This document shows, one piece after another, positions 35,734-45,320 of a stretch of DNA of 64,000 nucleotides. How positions within the stretch are numbered: the stretch's first letter is position 1; each line of letters opens with the position of its first letter. Under the pieces are notes generated by a model. That model saw nothing but the letters and a program-made list of their open reading frames with translations, had not been told where the DNA came from and did not search any database. Source of the stretch: Corynebacterium marinum DSM 44953 (GTDB taxonomy: Bacteria > Actinomycetota > Actinomycetes > Mycobacteriales > Mycobacteriaceae); contig NZ_CP007790.1 of the NCBI RefSeq assembly GCF_000835165.1, positions 1,798,001-1,862,000 on the forward strand. The letters are read 5' to 3'. The position numbers were made by a program, and so were the translations under genes.

Positions 35734-36723
35734 ATGAACCAGGTCGGGGGGCCGCTCATCTGCACCACTGGTGCGTCCGTCTCAGCGCAACGCAGGCTCT
35801 ACCGCGGGTGGGCGGCTGGCGACTACCACAAGCTGGCGCCCGGCCACTTCATCGACGCCCGGACCCACCGCGAGCTGTCCGCCACCGCCCAGGTATGGGC
35901 CAGGATCACCGCGTACGCCTGCACGGCACCGAAGACCTACGTCATCGGAAGCTCGGCGTCACTTCTCTGGGGATTCCCCGAGCAACGCAGCCACGGCCAG
36001 TGCCTGGGCGCTCCCGTGGAATTGGGCAGGTCGGCGGGACGCACGGTCCACAAGGGGAGCGTCCACTACCGGGCGTTACGGCGGGAGCACTCCTCCCGGA
36101 CCCGCCTGATGGACACGGGTTTCGGCATCGTCCAAGTGACCGACCGCCTGACCACGTGCCTCGACCTGGCCCGCTGGAACAGCCTCGACGATGCCGTTCA
36201 CGCTCTCGATCACTGCCTGCAGAAGAAATGGTTCACTCTGGGGAAGGTGGATAGCCGGGTGCAGGAAATGGGCGGTGCCAAGAGAATCGACGACATCCGG
36301 CAGGCGGCACTGCTGGCCTCCGCGGGATCGGAGAGTCCCCGGGAGACAAAGCTCAAGTTGCTGATGTGGCGTCTCGGGCTGCCCGTCCCGCTCCAGCAGG
36401 TGAACATCACATCGCGCCGGGGCACGTGGCTGGGCCGGGTCGACTTCTTCTACCCCGGCCTCGGGCTCATCATCGAGTACGACGGCCAGGGCAAATACGA
36501 CCTTCCCGCGACAGACGGCAGGTCTGTGAAGGAGAAGGAATACGACCAGACCGTGGAGTACCTGGCCAACGGGCTGAGCATCGTCCGGGTGCGCAAGGAG
36601 CACCTGTCCAATGGGTTGGCGGCGGAGATCATCGTCGAGCAGGTCCGGACGCTCTCCGGTAAGGGCCTGTCCTACCCGGATCACCTGTGGTCCGGCGGCG
36701 TGCCCGCCTGGCGGACCGGGTGA
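35734..36723 (+). CDS. DUF559-type protein (restriction-endonuclease-like fold)
   Basis: A 329-residue protein from the ATG at 35734 that follows AGACTGAGCCCC. The N-terminal ~130 residues look like the actinobacterial AbiEi-type antitoxin-like N-domain, with a YVIGSSASLLWGF pattern. The C-terminal ~80 residues match the DUF559/PD-(D/E)XK fold: RVDFFYPGLGLIIEYDGQGKYD, then KEKEYDQTVEYLANGLSIVRVRKEHL. The acidic residues in VDFF and IEYDG and the K in KEKEYD are the expected metal/catalytic sites. The gene lies exactly between two related ~80 bp repeats, like a mobile cassette. Function unproven. Confidence 0.72.
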   Translation: MNQVGGPLICTTGASVSAQRRLYRGWAAGDYHKLAPGHFIDARTHRELSATAQVWARITAYACTAPKTYVIGSSASLLWGFPEQRSHGQCLGAPVELGRSAGRTVHKGSVHYRALRREHSSRTRLMDTGFGIVQVTDRLTTCLDLARWNSLDDAVHALDHCLQKKWFTLGKVDSRVQEMGGAKRIDDIRQAALLASAGSESPRETKLKLLMWRLGLPVPLQQVNITSRRGTWLGRVDFFYPGLGLIIEYDGQGKYDLPATDGRSVKEKEYDQTVEYLANGLSIVRVRKEHLSNGLAAEIIVEQVRTLSGKGLSYPDHLWSGGVPAWRTG

Positions 36724-36747
36724 GGGCGGCAGGGCGGCAGGGCGGCA
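36724..36747. repeat. Three tandem 8-bp GGGCGGCA units
   Basis: GGGCGGCA repeated three times immediately after the DUF559 stop codon, followed by GGACGGG. Short G-rich tandem run; possible slippage site. Confidence 0.85.
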
Positions 36748-36755
36748 GGACGGGA

Positions 36756-36835
36756 GTGTCAGGATCAGGCTGATTCTCCCCGCCACCACTCCCCCACAGC
36801 CCCTCCCTGGGCAAACGTCAGCGCGACCCCGACAC
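36756..36835. repeat. ~80 bp GTGTC...GACAC repeat, right copy (R2)
   Basis: Starts GTGTCAGGATCAGGCTGAT and ends GACCCCGACAC, same orientation as R1 but with a more diverged middle. It lies right after the GGGCGGCA tandem run and before the nrdF leader. From 36836 to 36994 the DNA is C-rich with no ORF of interest. Confidence 0.7.
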
Positions 36836-36920
36836 CCATGCCACCCACACCAACCCGACCCACCACCCACACCAGTCACCCGAACCAGCGAGTCTGGGAT
36901 TCCGCCCACCGACTGGCTAA

Positions 36921-38066
<1,146 letters not shown>

Positions 38067-38089
38067 TCCGCTTATCGACGCCCGACTGC

Positions 38090-38128
38090 ACCCCGCCACC
38101 GCTCAAGCGGTCCGGCGGGGTGTTTTTT
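38090..38128 (+). terminator. Rho-independent terminator of nrdF
   Basis: An 8 bp stem ACCCCGCC / GGCGGGGT (38090-38097 and 38114-38121) with a 16 nt loop, then G-TTTTTT. Rightward orientation, 24 bp after the stop. Confidence 0.9.
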
Positions 38129-38176
38129 GTGTTGTTGCGCGCCCCCGGCTACTCCCCCGGTTCCCCCGGAAGGTTT

Positions 38177-38590
38177 CTAGTCCCCCAGGGTGAGCTCGGC
38201 GGTGAAGCCGTGGTTGCGGGCGAGGTTCTCCACGACGGTGCGCAGGCGGCACAGTTCCTCGTCGGTGCCCGTGATGAGCTGGTTGCAGGCGATGCGCGGG
38301 CCGTCGCCGGCGTCGTCGCAGCGCCGCCAGGCGGTGAACCACTCGGCGGTGAGCGGATCGGCGTCGGCGTAACTGATCTCGGAATCGCTGGGGATGCAGA
38401 CAACCATGGCGGTCTCGACGCGCGAGCGCACGGCACACGGCATACCCGTGATGTTGAGCACGGCGGTGCGTGCGACATCGGACGCGAACGCCGGGTAGGC
38501 GGGTGCGTCGGGGGTCTCCCACGGATGGTCCGGTACCGAGGAATCGGCGGCGCCCAACCAACGTGCGAGCGTAGGTGCAAGGGTGGTCAT
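38177..38590 (-). CDS. Conserved hypothetical protein (137 residues)
   Basis: ATG at 38590. The product is soluble and rich in Ala and Asp, with four or five Cys residues (VRTAVLNITGMPCAVRSRVETAMVVCIPS, RRCDDAGDGPRIACNQLITGTDEELCRLR). No known domain is recognised. It is convergent with nrdF across the terminator. Confidence rests on codon composition; no strong ribosome site is seen (only CGAAGGA-like AAGGATTTTCGAC upstream). Confidence 0.6.
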   Translation of the reverse strand: MTTLAPTLARWLGAADSSVPDHPWETPDAPAYPAFASDVARTAVLNITGMPCAVRSRVETAMVVCIPSDSEISYADADPLTAEWFTAWRRCDDAGDGPRIACNQLITGTDEELCRLRTVVENLARNHGFTAELTLGD

Positions 38591-38893
38591 GTCGAAAATC
38601 CTTCGGCAGTAAAACGACCACCGCCCTGGATCAATTCAGAAAATCCGGAACGGCGTAAGACGAGGTTCGTCTTCCCCAACGGCCTCGTTTGCACTTCCCT
38701 CAGTGTCAGCCCCTGGAATCACACCTGCAACTCTAAACCCCCACTTCAACCCCCGTTTCTTCAAGTTGAAGTTGAGAGTTATGGGTCAAGACAGGTGGCC
38801 ACAATGAAACCGCTCCCGGCCGGAGGATCGGCTGGGAGCGGCTCGGGAAGTAGAGGCGGGGGACTTCGAGCCCCCCCCACAGCAGGAAAGGCC
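38591..38893. other. 303 bp non-coding gap with two inverted repeats
   Basis: No gene. A 52 bp hairpin-capable segment occupies 38729-38780: outer arms AACTCT (38729-38734) and AGAGTT (38775-38780), inner arms ACTTCAAC (38743-38750) and GTTGAAGT (38765-38772). A second stem, CCGCTCCC/GGGAGCGG (38810-38817 and 38834-38841), is close to the DASS stop and may be its terminator on the minus strand. Confidence 0.6.
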
Positions 38894-40444
38894 TTAAAGG
38901 CTGACGTTGAACACCAGGGGAACCAGGGTGTGCAGGACGATCATGATCAGCACCAGGGAGATCATGTTCAGCCACACGCCGGCCTTCACCATCTGCTTGA
39001 TGGTGATTTCCCCGGACCCGAAGGCCACGGCGTTGGAGGGGGTCGCGACCGGGAGCATGAAGGCAGAACAGACGGCCAGGGTGACGGCGATCGTCATGAT
39101 CAGGGGGTCCATGCCCACGCCCACGGCCACGGCGCCGAAGATCGGGAAGAAGGCGGCCGCGGTCGCGGTATTGGACGTCAGCTCGGTCAGCGCCAGGCCG
39201 ACGAGGATGACCACCAGGACGATGACCCAGTTGGGCAGATCTGCCAGGCCGGACACCTGGGATCCCACCCACTCCGAGAGCCCCGTGTTGGTGAACATCG
39301 CCGAAAGTGACAGACCTCCACCGAAGAGGAGCAGCAGCCCCCAGGGGACCTCGCGGGAAGTGGACCAGCTGAGCAGAGCAGGGCTTTTGGGGTTGATGCT
39401 GCGTTTTTCGGCGGGCACGATGAAACACGCCACAGCGGCGGCGATGGCGACCTGGGTATCAGAGATGGACGCGAGGAACGGCAGATACTCCTCCACCACG
39501 GCGATGTCTGCAATGAAGGGCACCGCCACCCAGAAGAAGATGGCCGCCAGGAAGATCAGGCCGACCCGCTTTTCCGACGTCCTCATCGCCCCGAGGTTCC
39601 GGTATTCCTCCCGGATCATCTCCTTGCCACCCGGAATCTCATTGACCTCCGGACGGAAAACAAACTTGGTCAGCACCAACCAGGCCACCGCCACCATGAC
39701 CACAGCCCACGGCACACCGATGAGCATCCACTGCGCGAAGCCCATGTCGAAGTCCTGCGATTCCAGCAGGTAAGCCTTCATCAGTGCCATCGGCGGCTGG
39801 CCGATGACCGTAGCCGTGGAACCGATGGTCACGCCGTAGGCGACGCCCAGGAGCATGGCGGCGGAGAATTTCTTACCGGCTGCCCGGCTGTCCACCTTCC
39901 GCACCAGCTGGATGATGGACGACGCAATGGGCACCATGATCACCGCGGTCGCGGTGTTGGACACCCACGCGGAAATAAACGCCGAGGCGATCATCAGCCC
40001 GAGCACGATCTGGGCAGGCTTCGTGCCCACCGCCCTGATGGTCAGCAACGCCACCCGCAGGTGCAGGTTGGACTTCTCGGTGGCCAGCCCGAGGATTACG
40101 CCGCCCATGACCAGGAAGACCACGGAGTTGGCGTAGGGGCCGGCAACCTCAGCCATGGTCCCCGCACCGACGAGGGGGAAGAGGACCAGAGGAAGCAGTG
40201 AGGTCACGGGAATGGGCACTGCCTCTGTCATCCACCACAGCGCCATCCAGATCGCGATACCGGCGACGGCCCGCCCCCCGAAGGAAAGACTCTCCGGCAG
40301 CAGCAGCGTAATGATCACGGCAACCACAGGGCCGGCGAGGATCAGCCACCAATTTCGGTCGTTGCTGGAATCCATGGGGTCCTGGGCCCGCGGGGATGCG
40401 GTGGACTTTTCAGTGGCAGGGGAATTATTCGACTGGTCACTCAT
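38894..40444 (-). CDS. DASS-family (SLC13) dicarboxylate/citrate transporter
   Basis: A 516-residue membrane protein with about 11-12 TM segments. Two SNT motifs, one per inverted half (AWVSNTATAVIMVPIA near residue 160 and ALTELTSNTATAAAFFP near ~430), are the sodium and carboxylate signature of DASS carriers such as the C. glutamicum succinate importer. Residues 1-30 are polar and cytoplasmic. It would import C4-dicarboxylates, citrate or sulfate; the exact substrate is open. A terminator-like stem lies past its stop. Confidence 0.88.
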   Translation of the reverse strand: MSDQSNNSPATEKSTASPRAQDPMDSSNDRNWWLILAGPVVAVIITLLLPESLSFGGRAVAGIAIWMALWWMTEAVPIPVTSLLPLVLFPLVGAGTMAEVAGPYANSVVFLVMGGVILGLATEKSNLHLRVALLTIRAVGTKPAQIVLGLMIASAFISAWVSNTATAVIMVPIASSIIQLVRKVDSRAAGKKFSAAMLLGVAYGVTIGSTATVIGQPPMALMKAYLLESQDFDMGFAQWMLIGVPWAVVMVAVAWLVLTKFVFRPEVNEIPGGKEMIREEYRNLGAMRTSEKRVGLIFLAAIFFWVAVPFIADIAVVEEYLPFLASISDTQVAIAAAVACFIVPAEKRSINPKSPALLSWSTSREVPWGLLLLFGGGLSLSAMFTNTGLSEWVGSQVSGLADLPNWVIVLVVILVGLALTELTSNTATAAAFFPIFGAVAVGVGMDPLIMTIAVTLAVCSAFMLPVATPSNAVAFGSGEITIKQMVKAGVWLNMISLVLIMIVLHTLVPLVFNVSL

Positions 40445-40586
40445 TGGTCACCTCTTATGATGCGGATCATGAGGGAGCACCTTACATGTCGCATCACACA
40501 AGAAAGCATTAAGACGACCGCCTCCCCCCGTGCCGCCGAGACGAGAAATCCCCGCCGGCCCGAAAACGGGCGGGCAGGGATTTGTG

Positions 40587-40660
40587 TGGGGCCAGCGGGA
40601 CTTGAACCCGCGACCTACGGATTATGAGTCCGCGGCTCTAACCAACTGAGCTATAGCCCC
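40587..40660 (-). tRNA. tRNA with CAU anticodon (Met or Ile2)
   Basis: Minus strand folds fully: acceptor GGGGCTA/TGGCCCC, D-arm GCTC/GAGC, anticodon arm GCGGA-CTCATAA-TCCGT, T-arm GCGGG-TTCAAGT-CCCGC, discriminator A. CAU could be elongator Met or a lysidine-modified Ile; the sequence does not decide. Confidence 0.93.
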
Positions 40661-40865
40661 CTGCATGTAACCCGGTCAGTATATCGGCACCCGGTAGCCG
40701 CCACGGCAATGACCTGCCCGCAAGCCTCACCGCGTCAAACACGGCCAGACTCCCCCACACTCGAAATGCTTTTCTAGCTGGCGATTTGGCACCCCAGGCA
40801 AGCTGCCTTATAGTTGTAAATCGTTGCAGGGAAGCGCGTGAGCGCCGAACAGCACGCCAAGTTAA

Positions 40866-40938
40866 TCCTCCATAGCTCAGTTGGCAGAGCATTCGACTGT
40901 TAATCGAAGGGTCACTGGTTCGAGCCCAGTTGGAGGAG
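40866..40938 (+). tRNA. tRNA-Asn (GUU)
   Basis: Acceptor TCCTCCA/TGGAGGA, D-arm GCTC/GAGC, anticodon arm TTCGA-CTGTTAA-TCGAA with anticodon GUU, T-arm ACTGG-TTCGAGC-CCAGT; discriminator G. Terminator follows 8 bp later. Confidence 0.96.
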
Positions 40939-40945
40939 CAAAAGC

Positions 40946-40979
40946 GAAGGCCACCGGAGAAATCCGGTGGCCTTCTTTG
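40946..40979 (+). terminator. Rho-independent terminator after tRNA-Asn
   Basis: A 12 bp perfect stem (GAAGGCCACCGG and its complement) with AGAAAT loop, followed by TTTG. It lies just downstream of tRNA-Asn. Confidence 0.9.
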
Positions 40980-41059
40980 CGTTCCCGGGGTCAACGCCCA
41001 CTGCTAGCGTGGCGGCAGTAGCCCCCAACGGAAAATGGTGATCCCCATGGCCGAGAACA

Positions 41060-42535
41060 GGGTTAAGGGAAGAAATGTGTGCTTTTGCGGCGTGTCGGGT
41101 TAAGGGAAATTTCGTGTGCTCGCCGTCCCCGGCCACTGACCCCGGATAGTGGGTGTGAGCAGCCGGGACAGCTTATCTACCTAGCCAACCGCGGCGGATG
41201 CCCATAGAGTTCGTCGGTGTGGCATCGATACCGGTGTCATAGGTAGCCGGTCGACCGTCTTCACGGCCGACGTCAGGCTGCTGCTGGTTGATCAGGTCGG
41301 TGACTTTGGCGAGTCCGACCTTGCCCCACTGCTGCTGCCTGGCGATGCTGATCGGGTCGTCAGGCAGCTGCGTATGGGTGTACAGCCACCAGTCCACCGC
41401 GATGCGTTGATGTTCATCGAACATGCCGCGGTGGTGACGCGCCAACGCCTTGATCTGCGCGTTGACCCCGCCTTCCAGGCAGTTGGTCGTCGCCTTGACC
41501 GGGGTGGTGACCCCTTCCGGTGGGGTGAGGAAGGTGAACAGGTGACCGCTGGTGGCTAGTTTCTCCAGCAGTTTGTAGGCGCGGCGGTGTCGGTGGTGGG
41601 TGAACCACCAGGCCTTGTTGGTGCGTGCGAACGCCGGGACCTGGTCGGCAGGGACATCTGCCTTGTAGGTCTTCTCGTTCAACCAGGGGCCGTAGACGCC
41701 GTGGAACTGCTGCAGCAGCACCAGCCAGGTGGCGGCCTGTTCGGGCGTGGTCACCCGTAGAAGTTTCAGCGACAGCTGTCGTAGTGCCTTGCCGGCCGGT
41801 AGCTGGGGGCGGAGGGTGACGTGGGTCTGGATGTTGCGTTTGACGTGCACGATGCAGCGCTGGATGGTGGCCTGTGGCCAGGTGTCCCTGATGGCTTTGA
41901 GCGCTCCTTGTTGGCCGTCGGTGGTCACAATCAACGGGGCTGGGATCTGGTCGAACAGGCGGGTGTAGCTGTCGGAGTCCTCCCGGGTGCACCAGTGCCA
42001 GGCCACGACGTGTTCGGCGGTGCACACCACCAGCAGGCACGTGGTGTTGAAGTAGGTGCCGTCGATGAACAGCTGGTCGTGGACGCGGCGGGTATCGGTG
42101 TTACGCGGGACCTGGATGAACCAGTAGTCGTGAAACCAGTTGGTCAGTGTCCGGCGGCTGATCCCAAGCTGGTGGGCGAGGCTGGTGCGTGACTGGGAGT
42201 TCAGGATCCAGGTGATGAACAGGCCGAAGCGGTGGGCGTGCTGATCATCGGGGCGGGTGTTGGTGATGGAGGCGCCGCAGGTGGTGCACCGCCAGCGTGG
42301 GGAGCTTTTTGAGGTACGGCCGTTTCTTCTCATGGGCCCGGTGCAGACCGGGCAGGTGGGTCGTGTTCTGTTCACTCACCTGGTGTAGTCCGGTGGTGGG
42401 CACACGCGGTGTTCGGGGCCGGGATTTCCGTGCGTGGGGCTGCTTGTGTGGATGCGGAGACACAGAATGTTGGTGTTTGTGCTGGCTAGGTCAGGGATTT
42501 AAGACCCTAAGAGCACACATTTCTTCCCTTAACCC
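41060..42535. mobile_element. IS256-superfamily (IS1249-like) insertion sequence, 1476 bp
   Basis: Ends are perfect 24 bp inverted repeats: GGGTTAAGGGAAGAAATG at the left and its complement at the right. An 8 bp target duplication, CGAGAACA, flanks it (41052-41059 and 42536-42543). A second TIR-like sequence (GGGTTAAGGGAAATTTCG) lies about 37 bp inside the left end (41097-41114). It encodes one transposase on the minus strand. Confidence 0.93.
41173..42375 (-). CDS. IS256-superfamily (IS1249-like) transposase
   Basis: A 400-residue transposase. The N-terminus has two CxxC zinc-finger-like pairs (CPVC, CTTC) and a helix-turn-helix at ~60-85 (SRTSLAHQLGISRRTLTNW); the catalytic core has LFIDGTYFN (first Asp, ~108), VTTDGQQGALKAI (second Asp, ~152) and a C-terminal CLEGGVNAQIK with the third acidic residue (~288). 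Start ATG at 42375. The coding strand is antisense to the split OsmC-family gene. Frame intact, so it may still be active. Confidence 0.9.
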   Translation of the reverse strand: MNRTRPTCPVCTGPMRRNGRTSKSSPRWRCTTCGASITNTRPDDQHAHRFGLFITWILNSQSRTSLAHQLGISRRTLTNWFHDYWFIQVPRNTDTRRVHDQLFIDGTYFNTTCLLVVCTAEHVVAWHWCTREDSDSYTRLFDQIPAPLIVTTDGQQGALKAIRDTWPQATIQRCIVHVKRNIQTHVTLRPQLPAGKALRQLSLKLLRVTTPEQAATWLVLLQQFHGVYGPWLNEKTYKADVPADQVPAFARTNKAWWFTHHRHRRAYKLLEKLATSGHLFTFLTPPEGVTTPVKATTNCLEGGVNAQIKALARHHRGMFDEHQRIAVDWWLYTHTQLPDDPISIARQQQWGKVGLAKVTDLINQQQPDVGREDGRPATYDTGIDATPTNSMGIRRGWLGR

Positions 42536-42952
42536 CGAGAACACCCCCGCATTGACCGCCGAGCGCACCGCGCCCTGGACCCTCACCGTGGACAACGGCC
42601 GCGGCGCGACGCTGCAGATTGGACTCTCCGGAGCCCCCGATTCCTTCTCCCCTGTCGAGCTGCTCCAGGCCGCGCTGGCCGGGTGCGCGGCGTTGTCCGG
42701 CGAGGCCCAGCTGGCCCACCGGCTCGGGGAGGATTTCGAACTCAGTTCCACCGTGGAGGCAGTCCACAACCCGGAGACGAACCTCATCGAGGTGCTGAGC
42801 AACCGCATCGTCGCAGACCTCTCCGAGCTGGACCCCGAGAAGAGGGAGAAGCTGATCGCGAGCACGCAGCGTTCCATCGGCAAGCTGTGCACGGTGAAGC
42901 GCTCCCTCGCCGAGGGGATCACCACGACGACCGAAGTCGGCCAGCAGGAAGC

Positions 42953-43810
42953 CTAGAACAACGTCGCCAGCACACCGGCGCAGGCGACCAGCAGCACCGG
43001 CACCTCGGCCATGCCCAGCCGGCGGGCGTTCCAGTCGGCACCCTCGTGGGCGGCCACCGGGACGTAGACGGCGCGCACCAGTGCGAGCAGCGCCGTGGTC
43101 ACCATGAGCACGGCAGCGGCCCAGCCGACGGGCGCGAGCAACACCAGTCCGAGCACCGCGAAGACGGCCAGGACGTGGTAACAGATGGAGCCGGTGAGGT
43201 AGCGGGGATTGTTGCGCTCGCGGATCATGGATTTGACGAAGGGGATCGTCCCGGAGAAGTACGCCGCCAGGAAGATCATGCCGGCCCAGGCCGCAGCCCC
43301 CACAGAACCCGAACCGACGCCCACCAGCGCGGGATAGAGCAGAGCGGAGGCGACGGTGGTGGAGACTCCCGAGAGCGTCGAGCGAGACCGCCCGGCAACC
43401 GTCTCCCCCACGGCGATCACCACCAGCGGGGCAAAGGGCAGCGCCCACCACAGCAGCTGCGGCTGGAGCAGGAGCGCCACCGCGATGCCCACCAGGGACA
43501 CCGCACCGTACACGTAGACCGGCCGAAGATACCTGGCACGCCGCCGCGGATTGCGGGCCTTGACGGCCAGGCCGAAGGCGAAGAAGGCGAAGTAGCCGAA
43601 GAACCACGCGACCAGCACCGCGAGAAACACCGGCAGGGCAAGCGGGGAACCATCGGCACGCACCCACGCGACCAGGCCGGCGATCAGGCCGAGGGCGGCG
43701 GGGCTGATGAGCATGGCCCAGGCGCCGTGCTGGTTGGGCACCCACGGGGAGATGCCCTTCCTGCGCCGCACCTTCTCCGCCGGGGCCTTCTGTTTGGTTA
43801 TGGGCGTCAT
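42953..43810 (-). CDS. YwiC-like family membrane protein
   Basis: A 285-residue polytopic protein with about 8 TM segments. The N-terminal signature is WVPNQHGAWAMLISPAALGL, which identifies the YwiC-like family; a basic cytoplasmic loop (KARNPRRRARYLRP) follows. Bacillus YwiC lies near nitrate/nitrite respiration genes, but the function is unknown. The ATG at 43810 was preferred over a GTG 9 bp upstream because of the spacing to GGGTG. The stop overlaps the OsmC-family stop by 4 bp. Confidence 0.85.
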   Translation of the reverse strand: MTPITKQKAPAEKVRRRKGISPWVPNQHGAWAMLISPAALGLIAGLVAWVRADGSPLALPVFLAVLVAWFFGYFAFFAFGLAVKARNPRRRARYLRPVYVYGAVSLVGIAVALLLQPQLLWWALPFAPLVVIAVGETVAGRSRSTLSGVSTTVASALLYPALVGVGSGSVGAAAWAGMIFLAAYFSGTIPFVKSMIRERNNPRYLTGSICYHVLAVFAVLGLVLLAPVGWAAAVLMVTTALLALVRAVYVPVAAHEGADWNARRLGMAEVPVLLVACAGVLATLF

Positions 43811-43850
43811 AGGTATCACCCTACATCAACCGAAAGTTGGATACGGCACC

Positions 43851-45065
43851 TCAACTTTCCACTGACACCGACCCGTCGGGCGCCACCGAAACCGACGCCG
43901 TCCAGGCCGCGGCCAGGTTGAGGCGCTGCCAGGAACCGGCGGGGCCGGGATCGTCCAGCGGCCCGCCGGAGGGCAGAGCGGTCTGGCGCAGGACCTCGGC
44001 ACGCTGCCCGTAGGAGAGCTCGGGGTGGTGCGCGAGCAGGAGGTCGGGGGCGGCCGGCGGGACGATCATCGGAGCACCCACCTCCCCTACCGGAGGGAGC
44101 CCGAAGGTGAGGTGGCCGGAGTAGCGCTCCACGGCGGCGTCGGCAGGCACGGGGGCGAGGGGGCGGCCGGTGCGCCACTCCAGCTCGGCGCGCAGTTCCG
44201 CGGCGGCCTGCTGCAGGGCGTCGCGCATCTTGGGGTCGTTCCAGCGGTCGGCGGCCGCGGCGGTGCCGGTCATGCGGCCGCCGACGACGTCGAGCGGGAA
44301 ATGCACGCCCATGACCACGCGGTGGTAGCCGGAGTCGGCGCCGCGGGCGAGGATCTGGGGGCCGAGCTCGGGAAGCATGAGGCCCAGCAGGGTGGACACC
44401 CACACCGCCTGGTTGGCGTGCCCGGAGGGGAAGGAGCGGCTCTCCCCTGCTGAGTCGTAGAACTGGTAACCCGGAAGGTCATGACGCACCACCGTCTCCG
44501 GCGCGAGCTCGAAGGGGCGCGGGTAGCCGTGGAGGATCTTGTCGAAGACCAGGGAGCTGGCCAGTCCCCCGGCGCGGGCGGAGTAGCCGTTGCCCAGGAG
44601 GAACTCGGTCTTGGGCAGGCGCTTTTCGGCGAGGGCGTCGCGCATGGCGGCGCCGAGCTCGGGACCGAGGGCATCGGAAAGCGCGAAGAGCAGGCCCTCG
44701 GAATCTGCCGCCGAGTCCAGCTGCGCCCGGGCGATCAGCTCCGGGGTGGCGGAATTGTTGGCGGCGAGGGTGAGCTCGAGGTTGCGGGCCATCAGCTCCT
44801 CGTTGGCGCGCAGCGCGGTGAACCCGGCGGTGACGTCGTGGTAGGTCAGCAACCCGTGGGAGGAGACGTCCGAGACGTAGCCGACCAGATAGTCGGGGGT
44901 GAAGGGCACGGGGACGGGGGCGCCGGGATGGAACACGGGGGCACTACCAAGCGAGGAGCCGGCCACCTGCACCTGCGGCACCCCGAAGGGCGAGGCGGCG
45001 GCGGTGGGGGCGGAAACAAGCAGTGCGATGAGAAGGGCGGGCACCCCGAGGCGGGAGGTTGTCAC
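43851..45065 (-). CDS. Secreted PAP2 (phosphatidic acid phosphatase type 2)-like acid phosphatase
   Basis: A 404-residue secreted protein with a GTG start at 45065 and an obvious signal peptide (LGVPALLIALLVSAPTAAAS). The PAP2 core motifs are SFPSGHANQAVW (motif 2, ~199) and RVVMGVHFPLDVVGGR (motif 3, ~240), with the lysine-bearing motif 1 upstream (KILHGYPRP). It belongs to class A nonspecific acid phosphatases or lipid phosphatases of the outer face. A 52-codon gene directly upstream has 16 bp spacing. Confidence 0.88.
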   Translation of the reverse strand: MTTSRLGVPALLIALLVSAPTAAASPFGVPQVQVAGSSLGSAPVFHPGAPVPVPFTPDYLVGYVSDVSSHGLLTYHDVTAGFTALRANEELMARNLELTLAANNSATPELIARAQLDSAADSEGLLFALSDALGPELGAAMRDALAEKRLPKTEFLLGNGYSARAGGLASSLVFDKILHGYPRPFELAPETVVRHDLPGYQFYDSAGESRSFPSGHANQAVWVSTLLGLMLPELGPQILARGADSGYHRVVMGVHFPLDVVGGRMTGTAAAADRWNDPKMRDALQQAAAELRAELEWRTGRPLAPVPADAAVERYSGHLTFGLPPVGEVGAPMIVPPAAPDLLLAHHPELSYGQRAEVLRQTALPSGGPLDDPGPAGSWQRLNLAAAWTASVSVAPDGSVSVES

Positions 45066-45081
45066 GTGCCCAAGGTACCGC

Positions 45082-45240
45082 TCAGGGGGTGTCCGCACCG
45101 GACTGCCCCGCCGCCGCGCCGTGCCAGCGGGCGGCTTCCCCGGCGACGTCGATGTCCCCCAGGTTGGCGTAGATCAGCGCGGTGAGCGCGAGGGTGGCTG
45201 AGGCGTGTCCGGACAGTTGTCCCGGGAACTCGCCGTTCAT
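45082..45240 (-). CDS. Small protein (52 residues) upstream of the PAP2 gene
   Basis: ATG at 45240 preceded by AGGGAGGTGG, a strong ribosome site, and stop TGA at 45082, only 16 bp before the PAP2 GTG. The product has an Ala/Leu-rich stretch (HASATLALTALIYANLGD) and a charged end (EAARWHGAAAGQSG). No family is recognised. It may be a leader or co-translated partner of the phosphatase gene. Confidence 0.6.
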   Translation of the reverse strand: MNGEFPGQLSGHASATLALTALIYANLGDIDVAGEAARWHGAAAGQSGADTP

Positions 45241-45320
45241 CGCCACCTCCCTGCCCGCAATGTTGGTATTACGAACCTAGCGCATCTCATGGCCGCTGTC
45301 CCGTGAATAGGGTGGGCACC

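Larger units (their letters stand above)
41047..42956 (+). pseudogene. OsmC-family gene split by an IS element
   Basis: The first four codons (ATGGCCGAGAAC at 41047) lie left of the IS; the rest, beginning at the target copy CGAGAACA, continues from 42536 to 42956. Removing the IS plus one target copy restores one frame starting MAENTPALTAERTAPW and running into GATLQIGLSGAPDSFSPVELLQAALAGCAALSGEAQLAHR, then the C-terminal half with CTVKRSLAEG. OsmC proteins are thiol peroxidases that detoxify organic hydroperoxides; here the catalytic Cys pair (GCAAL and CTVKR) survives. The right piece stays open upstream into the IS, so a fusion protein starting inside the IS could be made. Confidence 0.85.
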
